Both the position numbers and the translations under genes were made by a program. Positions 1 to 10,500 of a DNA stretch of 64,000 nucleotides are shown here, piece by piece. Position 1 is the stretch's first letter; the number at the start of each line of letters is the position of its first letter. The notes under the pieces are model-generated. The model saw nothing but the letters and a program-made list of their open reading frames with translations, was not told the DNA's origin and ran no database searches. The DNA is from Thiosocius sp963808165 (lineage in GTDB: Bacteria > Pseudomonadota > Gammaproteobacteria > Chromatiales > Chromatiaceae): positions 310,001 to 374,000 of the forward strand of contig CAWEET010000011.1 in assembly GCA_963808165.1 (NCBI GenBank), written 5' to 3'.

Positions 1-265
1 AACCCGGGCCGGCATGCCCGCAGACGCGATCGACGACCTGCTGCCGCGGGGCCGCACGGTCGCGGCCAAACTGGACGCCTGTCGATCGGCCTGCGGCGAT
101 CCGGCGGCACAAATGATCCAACGGCAGGTCAGGGAACGACGCGCGAGCTGCCGACCGATGGCCAGAACCTGTTCCCGGCGCGAGGGCTGGACAGGCCCCA
201 GTTCCAAGACCGACACTCCTCATGCTGAGGCCGACAGGGCATGACGGGACACGGGAGGAAACAGC

Positions 266-1226
266 ATGAGCGACGCCGGGTCAGGACTGCCCCCGCAGGG
301 TGCCGGCAACAGGCACGAACACACGCGCATCGGAAAGAGTGTCGATGCGTTGAAGCGGGCCATTCTCGACAATCTGTTCTACGTCCAGGGTCGCTTTCCC
401 GAAGTGGCAACCCAGAACGACTGGTATCTAGCCCTCGCCTACACGGTGCGCGACCGCATGCTGCATCGCTGGGTAGCGACTGCCCAGGCCTACAAAGAGG
501 GGCAGGCACGCACCGTCTGTTATCTGTCGGCGGAGTTCCTGATGGGGCCGCACCTCGGGATCAACCTGATCAACCTGGAGATCTGGGACAACGTCGGCGC
601 AGCGCTCGACGAACTGGGCCTCGACCTGGAGGAGTTGCTCGATCAGGAGAACGAGCCCGGCCTGGGCAACGGCGGTCTGGGCCGCCTCGCGGCCTGTTAT
701 CTCGACTCCCTGGCAGCACTGCAGATTCCTGCGATCGGCTACGGTATCCGCTACGAATTCGGCATTTTCGACCAGCGCATCGAGGACGGCTGGCAGGTCG
801 AGGTGACGGACAAATGGCTGCTGCACGGCAACCCCTGGGAACTGCCGCGCCCCAAGTTGACCTTCGATGTCGCGTTCGGCGGCCGCACCGAGCACTACCA
901 CGACGAGCATGGTGAGTGTTGCGTCCGCTGGATACCGGCACGCCTGGTGCTCGGCGTGGCCTACGACACTCCGATCATGGGCTATGGCGTCGACAACGTG
1001 AACCTGCTGCGCCTGTGGAAGTCCGAGGCCCCCGAGTCTTTCGATTTCGCCGCGTTCAATATCGGCGACTATTAGCGACATCTGGCGGGAGCGCGAACGC
1101 TGGACACGGATGTCGGTGGTCAATGTCTGTCGGATAGGATATTTCTCATCAGACCGCTCGATCCGCGAATACGCCGAGAAGATATGGCGGGTCCGTCCGA
1201 CCCCGATAGGCCACGACCTCGTCTGA
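266..1226 (+). pseudogene. glgP: Glycogen phosphorylase with its central part deleted
   Basis: The first 269 codons (266-1075) read as the N-terminal third of a glycogen/maltodextrin phosphorylase: YLSAEFLMG, the glycine-rich EPGLGNGGLGRLAAC and GYGIRYEFGIF are all present, and the frame stops right after FAAFNIGDY. Immediately downstream, in another frame (1077-1226), comes the normal C-terminus of the same family, with SVVNV, GYFSSDRSIREYAEKIW and then a stop. Family members are about 815-830 residues, so roughly 500 residues, including the PLP lysine region, are missing between two intact ends. A good ribosome site (GGGAGGA, about 250-256) precedes the start. No active enzyme can be made. 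A real deletion and an assembly collapse are both possible. Confidence 0.85.
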
Positions 1227-1270
1227 GTCGGGGAAACGGTGCGCGACTGCAGGCGCCAGCGCTTGCGTCG

Positions 1271-2224
1271 TCAACAGGTCGGCGAATCGCCCTTGCCGAA
1301 TCCGTCCGGCAGCCCGTGCAGTGCCATACGCAGCCAACAGCTCTCGAATCGCTCCCACTGCTCCTGTTCCGGACCATCGCTATGGCTGACCGGAAACTCC
1401 ATCAGCTCATAGGGTACGTCGAGGTGATTCGCGATGCCGTAAACGGTCTTGGCTGGTACCACGTCATCCTGCAGACCCAGCGCGAGCAGGGTGGGACAAG
1501 ACACGCGGTCGGCGAAGTTGACCGCGTCGAAGTAGCGCAACACGACCATGGTGTCTTCCGCATGGTCGGGGCGCCGGGCCAAATAGTTGCTGATCTCGGC
1601 ACCCGAACCGGACTTCACGAACAGGTTGCGGCCCTCGGCCCAGCCGAAGGTCGGCACACCGATGGCCAGCAGGTCTGCGCCACCCATCACCGCCTGCGAC
1701 ATCAGGGCGAGACCGCCGGCAAAACTGACCCCCTCGAACACCCTGCACCCGACCCGATCGCCGAGCAGCCGACTGGCGACCCTCGCCGCCTGCATATAAT
1801 CACACACGGCGAGGCGGATCACCGAGGTCTCCGGGGTCTCGATCCCGGTGAGCACATATCCCCAGCGCGAGGGTCGCGGCAGGGCCTGGCGGGAAATGCC
1901 GAATCCGCGTATGTCGACGCCCAGCACATTGACACCCTGTCGGGCCCAGTCCCAGCGCGGCCTGCACTGCCCCCCGTAACCATGACTGCCGATCACCAGC
2001 GGGCGGGGCACGTCGTCATCCCAGCGCAGCAGGGTCGCCGACACCCGGGCATGGCCCAGCGAGACGAACGAGACGGTCTCCAGGCTGACGCCGGTGACGC
2101 CGTCAGACGGACCGGGACGACACTCGATCGCGGGATCGACCTGCTCCAGCTGCAACCTCGTGCTGTCCCAGAAGGCATCGAAATCCTCCGGACGGGTCAA
2201 TCCTGGCTTGAAAATGCGGCGCAT
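1271..2224 (-). CDS. Acetyl xylan esterase-like alpha/beta hydrolase
   Basis: This 317-residue cytoplasmic protein has no signal peptide. It resembles the AXE1/cephalosporin-C deacetylase branch of alpha/beta hydrolases: RPEDFDAFW near the N-terminus, GSHGYGG at about residues 79-85 for the oxyanion region, a nucleophile elbow GVSFAGG with Ser167, a likely acid in LQDDVV (Asp253/254) and a catalytic His281 in PVSHSDG. The elbow differs from the usual GxSQGG, so activity is not assured. It would hydrolyse an ester such as an acetylated sugar; the substrate is unknown. It stands alone, divergent from the cyclic-nucleotide-binding gene 73 bases away. A long plus-strand reading frame over it is its antisense shadow. 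Confidence 0.7.
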   Translation of the reverse strand: MRRIFKPGLTRPEDFDAFWDSTRLQLEQVDPAIECRPGPSDGVTGVSLETVSFVSLGHARVSATLLRWDDDVPRPLVIGSHGYGGQCRPRWDWARQGVNVLGVDIRGFGISRQALPRPSRWGYVLTGIETPETSVIRLAVCDYMQAARVASRLLGDRVGCRVFEGVSFAGGLALMSQAVMGGADLLAIGVPTFGWAEGRNLFVKSGSGAEISNYLARRPDHAEDTMVVLRYFDAVNFADRVSCPTLLALGLQDDVVPAKTVYGIANHLDVPYELMEFPVSHSDGPEQEQWERFESCWLRMALHGLPDGFGKGDSPTC

Positions 2225-2297
2225 ACACTAGACTTTAACCCAAGCCCCACGGATCGGCAGCTGGACCGGGGCCGCCATATCTCAAAGGATCATAGCC

Positions 2298-4316
2298 ATG
2301 GTAGCGGTCGAGGTGCTCAAGGAGCTGCGGTTCTTCCGAGGATTGCGCAGCGCGGTGCTCGACACGCTCGCCACTGCCGCGCAGGTCGTCGAGTTCGACA
2401 ACAACACTCTGATCACGCGCCAGCATGATCGCGCGATTGCAATGTTCGTGCTGCTCTCGGGCCACGTCCAGTTCCTGATAGAGGTGGAAGGTAGCGGCAA
2501 GCTGCTGGTGGGCGTGGGTCGCGGTGCCGGCCTGATCCTCGGCTGGTCGGTGTTCCGTGCGCCGTTCCGCTACATGACCGACGTCCGGTGCGAAGGTCCC
2601 TGTCGCCTGTTGCGAGTACCGCATCACGTCATCGACAAGCTGCTCGAGGACGACCCGGTTACTGGTTTGATCATGCTGCGCCGCGTGACCGAATCACTGG
2701 CTGCCCGCCTGGAATCCGAGCGCAGCAGGCTGCTCGAGACGGCGGATGTCGGCTCTGCCCGGCCGGGCCGGCTGCCGGACCCGATCGCTGCGCCGGACAT
2801 GCCGTGGACTCCCGAGCAGCTGCATTCCTCCTCACAGGCCATGGTGGACTTCCTGGCCCATTCGGCACTGTTCGAAGGCCTGGAATCACGCCTGCTCAAC
2901 TGGTTGTCGGAACAAGCGCTGATCCGGCGGTTTGCGCCCAATGACGAACTGTTCAGACAGGACAGCGTCGCGGATTACCTGTACCTGTTGGTCGACGGTC
3001 GGGTCGGCTTCTCCTACTGCGACTCGGCTGGGGAGCGATGCGTCTTTCTGCGGGCCCTGGAAGGGGTCGGCGACCCGATTGGCTGGTCGGCGCTGGTCGA
3101 TCCCCGACGCTATCGGACCTCCGCCTTCGCACTGGACCCGACGCACGTTGTCGCCTTGCCGAGTCAATCGCTGGAGAAACTGTGCGAGCAGGAACCGGAC
3201 TTCGGACTGCGCATCATGCGTCGCGTGCTGCACGCGATCAGCTCGCGTCTACGCTTCACCCGCGTGCGGCTGGTGGCCCGACGCTACGGCGAAGAAGCGC
3301 AGGCGATGCGTACGATACTCGACCAGGCCGCCGAATCCCTGCCGGTGACCTCGCCGCTGCACAAGATCCCTTACCTGCTGGAGAACCGGCTGACCCTCTC
3401 GGATGCCTTTCATGCGTTGGAACTGACCCGGGCCCATGGCAACCCCACCGAACGCAACCTGGCCAGCCTGTCCCTCGAGATCCTGCAGGACGTGCACCGC
3501 GAACTGGAATTGTATCAGGGCCTGCAGCGAACCTACGAGGCGGTGGCCAACGCACCGGCGGACCTGCCACCGGAGGAGATACGGCAGCGCAGCATGGAGG
3601 CATTCACGGAACTCTTCGGTCGGCTGTCGTACCGGATACGAGGTGAGGAACTGCTACCGGAGAGGCCAGGCAACATCGTCATCATGAACCATCTCGAGAA
3701 TCACATGGACACGGTGCTGCCCAACGAGTTTCGCCTGACCCTCGACAGCCATTTCGTGTCCAGCATGATCCTGTACCCGCACTATGGCGAGGCCCCGGTG
3801 CGGGTCGTGCGCAAACCGGAGATGGGCTGGTTCGGTTATCAGCAGTACTTCGACCGCCTCGACTATCTGTATGTCTATCCGGGTGAGGTCGACCAGGAAG
3901 ACCAGGACCAGGAACTGACGCGCGCAAAACGCAATCACCGCTTCATCGAGCAGGCCTCGGCGCATCTGCGCGCCGGGCGGAATCTGCTAATTGCACCGGA
4001 GGGCCGCTGCAGTTACACCGAGGCCTCGCCGGGACCCTTCAAGGCTGGCGCATTCCGCCTGGCGGCCACCATCGATCCCGAGCCGCTGATCGTACCGGTG
4101 GCAGTGGCCAACTTCGACAAACGACTGACGCGCACCACCACTGCGGCGGTCGTCTTCCCACCGTTCCGGCTTTCGCAGCAGCTCACCGGGTCGGGCGACG
4201 CGGCGCTGTTCGCGTTCGTCGATCAACTCCAGCTACGCTATCGTGACTATATAAGCCAGGCGATAGAACTGGCACGCGCGGCACCCGCTCCAGGGCCTGT
4301 GGCCAGTCCGTTGTAA
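2298..4316 (+). CDS. Two cyclic-nucleotide-binding domains fused to a PlsC-type acyltransferase
   Basis: The 672-residue product starts after an AAAGGA ribosome site. Residues about 8-130 (FFRGLRSAVLDTLATAAQ, then FVLLSGHVQF) and about 195-325 (LFEGLESRLLNWL, then LYLLVDGRVGF) are two CRP-like cNMP-binding modules. A helical linker follows. From about residue 440 the protein is a lysophospholipid acyltransferase of the PlsC/LPLAT type: the catalytic box is NHLENHMD with His465 and Asp470, and a second box is APEGRCSYTEASPGPFKAGA. No helix-turn-helix is visible, so it is probably an enzyme gated by a nucleotide or a membrane lipid rather than a transcription factor. The PRAFGE arginine signature of true cAMP sites is not obvious in either module, so the ligand is uncertain. 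Confidence 0.75.
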   Translation: MVAVEVLKELRFFRGLRSAVLDTLATAAQVVEFDNNTLITRQHDRAIAMFVLLSGHVQFLIEVEGSGKLLVGVGRGAGLILGWSVFRAPFRYMTDVRCEGPCRLLRVPHHVIDKLLEDDPVTGLIMLRRVTESLAARLESERSRLLETADVGSARPGRLPDPIAAPDMPWTPEQLHSSSQAMVDFLAHSALFEGLESRLLNWLSEQALIRRFAPNDELFRQDSVADYLYLLVDGRVGFSYCDSAGERCVFLRALEGVGDPIGWSALVDPRRYRTSAFALDPTHVVALPSQSLEKLCEQEPDFGLRIMRRVLHAISSRLRFTRVRLVARRYGEEAQAMRTILDQAAESLPVTSPLHKIPYLLENRLTLSDAFHALELTRAHGNPTERNLASLSLEILQDVHRELELYQGLQRTYEAVANAPADLPPEEIRQRSMEAFTELFGRLSYRIRGEELLPERPGNIVIMNHLENHMDTVLPNEFRLTLDSHFVSSMILYPHYGEAPVRVVRKPEMGWFGYQQYFDRLDYLYVYPGEVDQEDQDQELTRAKRNHRFIEQASAHLRAGRNLLIAPEGRCSYTEASPGPFKAGAFRLAATIDPEPLIVPVAVANFDKRLTRTTTAAVVFPPFRLSQQLTGSGDAALFAFVDQLQLRYRDYISQAIELARAAPAPGPVASPL

Positions 4317-4490
4317 GAATCGTTTGATTCCCCTACTTTTAGATCATGCGGTCCGGCCGTTGCCGGTGCAGCCCGGGTTTCCCCTCGGCAGGATTCTGAA
4401 ACCGCACTATCCAGTCACCCGCGGCCGCCGGTCTGCACATCAATAACAACGAGCCGTGCAGGCAATCCGACATTCAAGGAGCAGATGACC

Positions 4491-4571
4491 ATGGCCAAGC
4501 AAACACCCTGTATCGGCATCAATGACTACCCCGGCGCCCGGTCGGCCCGTCGTTTCAAGATCTTCCAATAG
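4491..4571 (+). pseudogene. Remnant of a caspase-like (peptidase C14) gene
   Basis: A 26-codon frame begins MAKQTPCIGINDYPG, which matches the usual N-terminus of bacterial caspase-like peptidases (first strand ending in IGINDYPG). After the PG it runs straight into ARSARRFKIFQ and a stop, a tail that would suit the C-terminus of such a protein. The p20 catalytic His-Cys core is absent. An AAGGAG ribosome site lies at about 4475-4480, so the start region was once real. It sits 12 bases before the giant CHAT-domain gene on the same strand and was probably its operon partner. The call rests on about 15 residues plus context. A genuine 26-residue peptide is the alternative. Confidence 0.6.
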
Positions 4572-4583
4572 AGGGTAAGGCCG

Positions 4584-7500
4584 GTGGCAGACAGCAGCAG
4601 CGAGCGAGAGACCATCGAGATCAGTCTGCACGGACGCAAGGTCGAGGATGGGAAGGCGACGCTGCCGGCACTGTTGCAGGATGCCAGCCGCGCCACCGGC
4701 GGCCCGCCGGACCCATTCGTCAATGGGCGGGTAATCGAAGTCGATGCAGTTTACGACCTGTCGCGCGTCGCGCGCAGCGGCGGGGCTCAGGCTACCGCGA
4801 ACCCGGCCGGCGACCGCCTGCTGGCCCTGGAGGCGGACGATGGCACGACCCTGTTCATGCGGGCCGACAAACTGCGCGACGAGTTGCAGCGACTCTACCC
4901 GGACGCAGTTCCGCCGGACGGCCGCCTCGACCTGTCGGTGCTGCATGGCCACGATGCCGCGTCGCGCGGGGCGGTCGACTGGGTATGGTCGAAGCTCTCC
5001 GTCCTGGGACTCTCGCCCGATGCGATCATCGATCGGGCGAAGGCCAAGGTTCGCGACCTGATCCTCGAAAGGCTGGGTGATCAGGTCAAGGACCGGCTCG
5101 AGGAACTGTCCGATTTCTCGGCCTCGACGCTGGGGGCCAGGGCACTGATGTGGGCGATCGAGTCGCAGCTCGCCGGCGAACCCGGCTTGTATCGCTGGCG
5201 CGGCGGCACGCTGGCCCTCTCCGATCGGGTACGAACTGACGATCCCAGCCTCGGGCAGGCCGCGGCCGATGGCCCGCTGCTGATCTTCATCCATGGCACC
5301 GGCTCGCACACCGCCGGCAGCTTCGGCGATCTGCGTGCCACAGGCGCCTCAGCCGACTGGGAGCAGATAAAGCGACGCTTCAGCGGACGCGTCTATGGCT
5401 TCGAGCACCGCACCTTTTCCGAGAGCCCGATCGACAATGCGCTGATGCTGGCGCAGACCCTGCCGCCCGGTGCCCGCCTGGCATTGGTAACACACTCGCG
5501 CGGCGGGCTGGTCGGCGACCTGCTCTGTACCGGCCGTCTCGACGACGCCCTGATTGCCGCCTATCGGCCGGCCGCGACGCCGGACAAGGGGCCGGAGGAC
5601 GACACCCTGGCCGAACTGCGCGAGGCGGTCGCTGCAGAGGAGCAGCGAAAACTCCGTGAGCTGCGCCAACTGCTGGCCGAGAAGGACTTCCGGATCGAAC
5701 GCTACGTGCGCGTCGCCTGCCCGGCGCGGGGTACGGCGCTGCTATCGGACAACCTGGATGTCTTCCTGTCGGGGTTGCTGTCGCTGATGAGCAGCATCGT
5801 CGGCGCGGTGGCCGGACCCGGCGCCAGCCCGGTGCTTTCCGCATTCAAGCGCGTCGTACTCGAGATCGCGGACAAGCGCCTCGACCCGCATCTGGTACCG
5901 GGCATCGAGGCGATGCTGAGCGACGCGCCAATGGGCGCACTGCTCGCCCGCGCCTCGCGCCGGCCGGGTATCGAGATGGCGGTGATCGCCGGCGACGTCG
6001 AGGGCGACAGCCTGCTGAAGCGTCTTGGCCTGCTATTCACCGACTGGATGTTCTTCGACCGGCAGCACAATGATCTGGTGGTGGATACCGGCTCGATGTA
6101 CGCGGGCATGGCGCTGACGCCGGGGGCCCGCTATCTGTTCGATCAGGGCACGACAGTCAACCACTTCAGTTACTTCGACAACCGCCGCACCAGAGAGGCG
6201 CTGCGACACTGGCTGGCCGCGGACAGCCCGGCGGCACTGACGATGTTCCTGCCGCTCGAGGTGCAGCGCGAGCCGTCGGCGCTCGAGGCCAGGGAGCTCA
6301 CCCGCGGCCGGGCCGCACGCACCCCGGCCGCTGCGCCCGACACCCGTCCTGTGGTGCTATTGCTGCCGGGGATCATGGGTTCGCACCTGGAACTCCGGCG
6401 ATCGAACCAGCGACCCGGGTCCGGCAACCGGGTCTGGTTCGACCCTGTGCAGCTGATACGCGGCGGGCTTGGGGACATACGCTTCGGCGCGCGTGCCGTC
6501 TACGAAGAATCCCTGTTCCAGATGTTCTACGGTGACCTGATCGAGCACCTGGACCAGAGCCACAGCGTCATCCGCTTCCCCTACGACTGGCGCCGGCCGA
6601 TCCAGGAGGCGGCGGACCGGCTCGCGGAGACCGTCCGGGACGCGCTGACAACGCACCCGAACCAGCCACTGCGCCTGCTCGCGCACAGCATGGGAGGTCT
6701 GGTGGCGCGCGCGATGATCGCCCGACACGCCGATCTGTGGCAGGACATCGTCGAGGGCGACCGGCCCGGCGGCCGCTTCGTCATGCTCGGCACGCCCAAC
6801 CATGGCTCACACCTCATGGTGGAAGGTCTGCTGGGCAAATCAGACACCATGCGCAGACTGGCCCGGATCGATCTCGTCCATTCGCTCCAGGAGGTGCTGG
6901 ACATCGTCGCCGGCTTCCCCGGCGCGACCCAGCTGCTGCCGCGGCCCGGGTTCGAGGACAGCGGCGGCAGCCCGGTCGATGACTATCTCGATCCGACGGT
7001 CTGGAAGGAACTCGGCCGGCACAACCAGGACCGATGGTTCGGCGACGGGATCGTCGGCACGCCGACAGACCGGGCGATCGATGCCGCGCGCGAGTTGTGG
7101 AGCGACGTCCTGGGCGAGACCGGCGCGGGCGGCACCTGGCGGCCACGGCAGATCGAACCGCCCGAGCGGGTCAGCTATGTATTCGGGCAGGCCGAGAACA
7201 CCGCCTGCGGCATCACGCTCGACGGCGGGCGGGTCCGGATGGTCGGCACCCCGCAGGGTGACGGCTCGGTGAGCTGGGCCTCCGGGAGACTCGATTTCAT
7301 CCCGGAGGAGAACCATTGGTACATGCCGGCGGCACACGGCGACCTGGCCGACACCAGCGAGTACTTCCCGGCCATCGTCGAGTTGCTGCAGACTGGCCGG
7401 ACCAGCCGCCTGGGGCGCCTGCCGGTCAGTCGCGGGGTGCCCACCACCCGGACCTACGATGCCGGTCCGGCGTCCTACCCCACCGAAGAGGAGCTGGTCC

Positions 7501-10500
7501 GTGGCCTGATGTCGAGCCGCCCCCGGCGTCCGCAGCCGGTCGCGGCCAGGCAGCAGCTCGCGGTCTGGGTCAGCGCGATGGACCTGCGCTATGCCCAGGT
7601 GCCGGTGATGTGCGGCCACTATGTCGGCGACCCGATCTCCGGTGCCGAGGCGCAGATCGACGAACACCTGGTGGGACGGGCGCTGCGACAGCGCGAACGA
7701 CTCGGACTGTACCCGGCGGCCGTCGGCACCTCGGCCGTGGTCCTGATGCCACGCAGCGAGGAGGAGACACTGCGCCGCACCTGCAGGGGCGCGCTCGTCG
7801 TCGGCCTCGGCACGATGGGGCAGCTCACCGTCGGCAGCGTCACCGAGACGGTCCGGGCCGGCGTGCTGCGCCTGCTGCTCAGCACGCACGAGTCCGCCAA
7901 TGCCGACGCGGCGCCGGGGTCGACCCGGCCGATCGATTCCGAGAATCGGGGCATCCGCCTGGGGAGCCTGTTGATCGGCTACAACTCCACGACGCTGGGC
8001 AGCGTGGAGAACTTCGTCGACGCCATCATCCTCGGTGTCTGTGAGGCCAACCGGCAGTTTGCCGCAGCGACCCAGGCCAGCCTCCGGGTGAGTGAGCTGC
8101 AGTTCATCGAGATCTTCCTCGACACCGCAATCAGCGCGGCACACGCGGTTCGCAATGCCGGCGAACGGCTGGCGACACCGCTGCGGCGTCTCGAGGCGGA
8201 ACTCGCCCCGCATAACGAGCTCCAGGAAGGCAAAGGGCTTCAGCCACGCCTGTACGCCACCGATGTGTTCGGCTACTGGCCGCGCCTGATGATCACCGAT
8301 GCCGACGCGGCCGAAACAGACTGTCCGCCGGAGTGCTATCAGGTGAAGCAGGTCTCGCCGATCCCGCAGGAACTGCTGCAGGAATTGCAGGCCAGCGGGT
8401 GCGGCGCGGACGACCAGGAAGGTTCATCCCAGGTCGGTGCTGGCGCGGACGCGTCTGCCACAGGCCCGACCCGGCTCGGACGCCCGCGGCGGCCGGTCGC
8501 CGCCCGGCTCAAGTACGTCTTCCTGTCCGCCCGGGCACGCGCCGAGACGGTGGCCCAGCAGCGCCAGCCGGGCCTGGTCGAGGACCTGGTGATGCAGGCG
8601 ATCCGCGACGACCGTTACAATCCCGATCTGGCGCGCACCCTGTTCCAGCTGCTGATCCCGCTGGAGTTCAAGGCAACGGCACGTGACCTGGAACGGTTGG
8701 CGCTGGTGCTCGACGGCTACACCGCCAACCTGCCCTGGGAGATGCTGCAGGCCGATGATGAGCCGCTGATCCTCAAGACCGCCGTGGTCAGGCAGCTGGC
8801 CTCGCTGCGTTTCCGCCAGAAGGTATACAACACCACCGGCAAGACCGCCTGCGTGATCGCGGACCCCTCCACCAGAGGATACCTGGAGCATTTCGGCAAC
8901 CCGGGCGATAGGCCGCTGCCGGTGCTGCCGGGGGCGGCCGAGGAAGGCCGCGCGGTGCGCCGGATCCTCGAGGCGAACAATTATCAGGTGAACTTCGTAC
9001 CGCCCGATAGCGAGGCCATGGATGTGATAACCCGCCTGTTCCGCGACCAGTACCGCATCCTGATGGTCGCGGCGCACGGCGTATACCGTGCCAAGGCCAG
9101 AGACGGTACCGAACGCACCGGCGTGGTGCTGTCAAACGGTGTGCTGTTGACCGCCGCCGAGGTCGGGCAACTCGAGGTCGTGCCGGACGTGGCGTTCCTG
9201 AACTGTTGCCATCTCGGCAAGGTTGACGGTGCGGCTGCACTGCCCACCGATGTGAATCGCCTTGCATACAGCCTGGCGCGCGAGCTGATCGAGATCGGTG
9301 TGCGCTGCGTCGTCGTTGCCGGCTGGGCGGTCAACGACCAGGCGGCTCGCACCTTTGCCGAAAGCTTCTTTCTGCAGTTGGTCAAACTGGGCAAACCGTT
9401 CGGGGTGGCGGTGCATGCGGCGCGCCTGGCGACCTACGAGGGTCATCCGGTGACCAACACCTGGGGCGCCTATCAGGCCTATGGCGACGCCACCTTCGTG
9501 CTCGAACCACGCAAGGAAAGCTCGGGCGGCGCATCGCGCGCCCGGGTCGCGCGAGCGGAACTGCTGGTGGACCTTGCGCGCCTGCGCAGCGAGGCGGATC
9601 ACCAGATCGGTCCCTACGGCTTCGATCGGGCGCGCCAAGAGATCGGTGCGCTGCTGCGCAACGCCCCGCCCGAGTGGAGCGACCTCCCGGAGGTCCAGGC
9701 GGCAATCGCCGAGGTCTACAGCGCCAGCGGTCGGGCCGGCTTCGAGGCGGCACGCACGGCCTATCTGCGCGCGATTGCCGAAGAGGACAAGGCCGGTCGG
9801 GTCCCGGTCAAGGCCATTGAGCAACTGGCCAACCTCGAGGCCCGCATGGCCGAGCGGCTATGCGACAGGCACGATCTCTCGGCCAGTGCCTTCCGGCGTT
9901 GCGTGCGCGAGACAGCACTGCCAAGGGTGAGGCAGGCCATCTCCCGACTCAGCCTTCTGATCGAGCTCAGCGGCGACGTCGAAGGCAACCAGCCCTCGGC
10001 CGTTCCCGGCCAGACGACACGACCCAATCCGGAGCGTCAGTCTCTGCTGGGCAGCGCCTACAAGATCGAGGCGAAGCTGCTGGCGGACGCCGATTACGCC
10101 TGGTCGACGGTCGGCCGTGCGCTCAAAAAGGCGCGCGAGGCCTACAAGGTTGCCGAGGGTTCCCGCGACGATTCCAACCTCAATCCCTACGCGTTGCTCA
10201 ACCGGCTGCATCTCGATGCCCTGCTGCAATCCGAAGAGACGCTGGAACAGGTCATAGCGCTGGCTGAGCGCTGCAAGTCCGTGGCGCGACGGCGTTTCAA
10301 GGATGGCGCCGACTTCTGGGACGCGGTGACGGTCGTGGATGCCGATCTGGTGATCGGCCTTGTCCAGGGCAGTCTCGGCGATGCGGGTACGGAACAAGAT
10401 TTACTGCAGGCCTATCGGGAGGCGGGCGAAACGGTACCCAAGAATGCCCGTGAGTTCGACTCCGTGGTCAGGCAGCTGCGCTTCCATGCGGCCATCCTGC

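Noticed and set aside
14..244. Open frame of 76 codons at the left edge
   Set aside because: It has no recognisable motif, no ribosome site and poor composition. It might be the tail of a gene starting outside the window, but nothing supports that.
1184..2428. Plus-strand frame of 414 codons
   Set aside because: It is antisense to the esterase-like gene and reads as codon-shadow text rich in His, Arg and Gln.
6840..8213. Minus-strand frame of 457 codons
   Set aside because: It lies wholly inside the giant CHAT gene on the other strand and has no domain.
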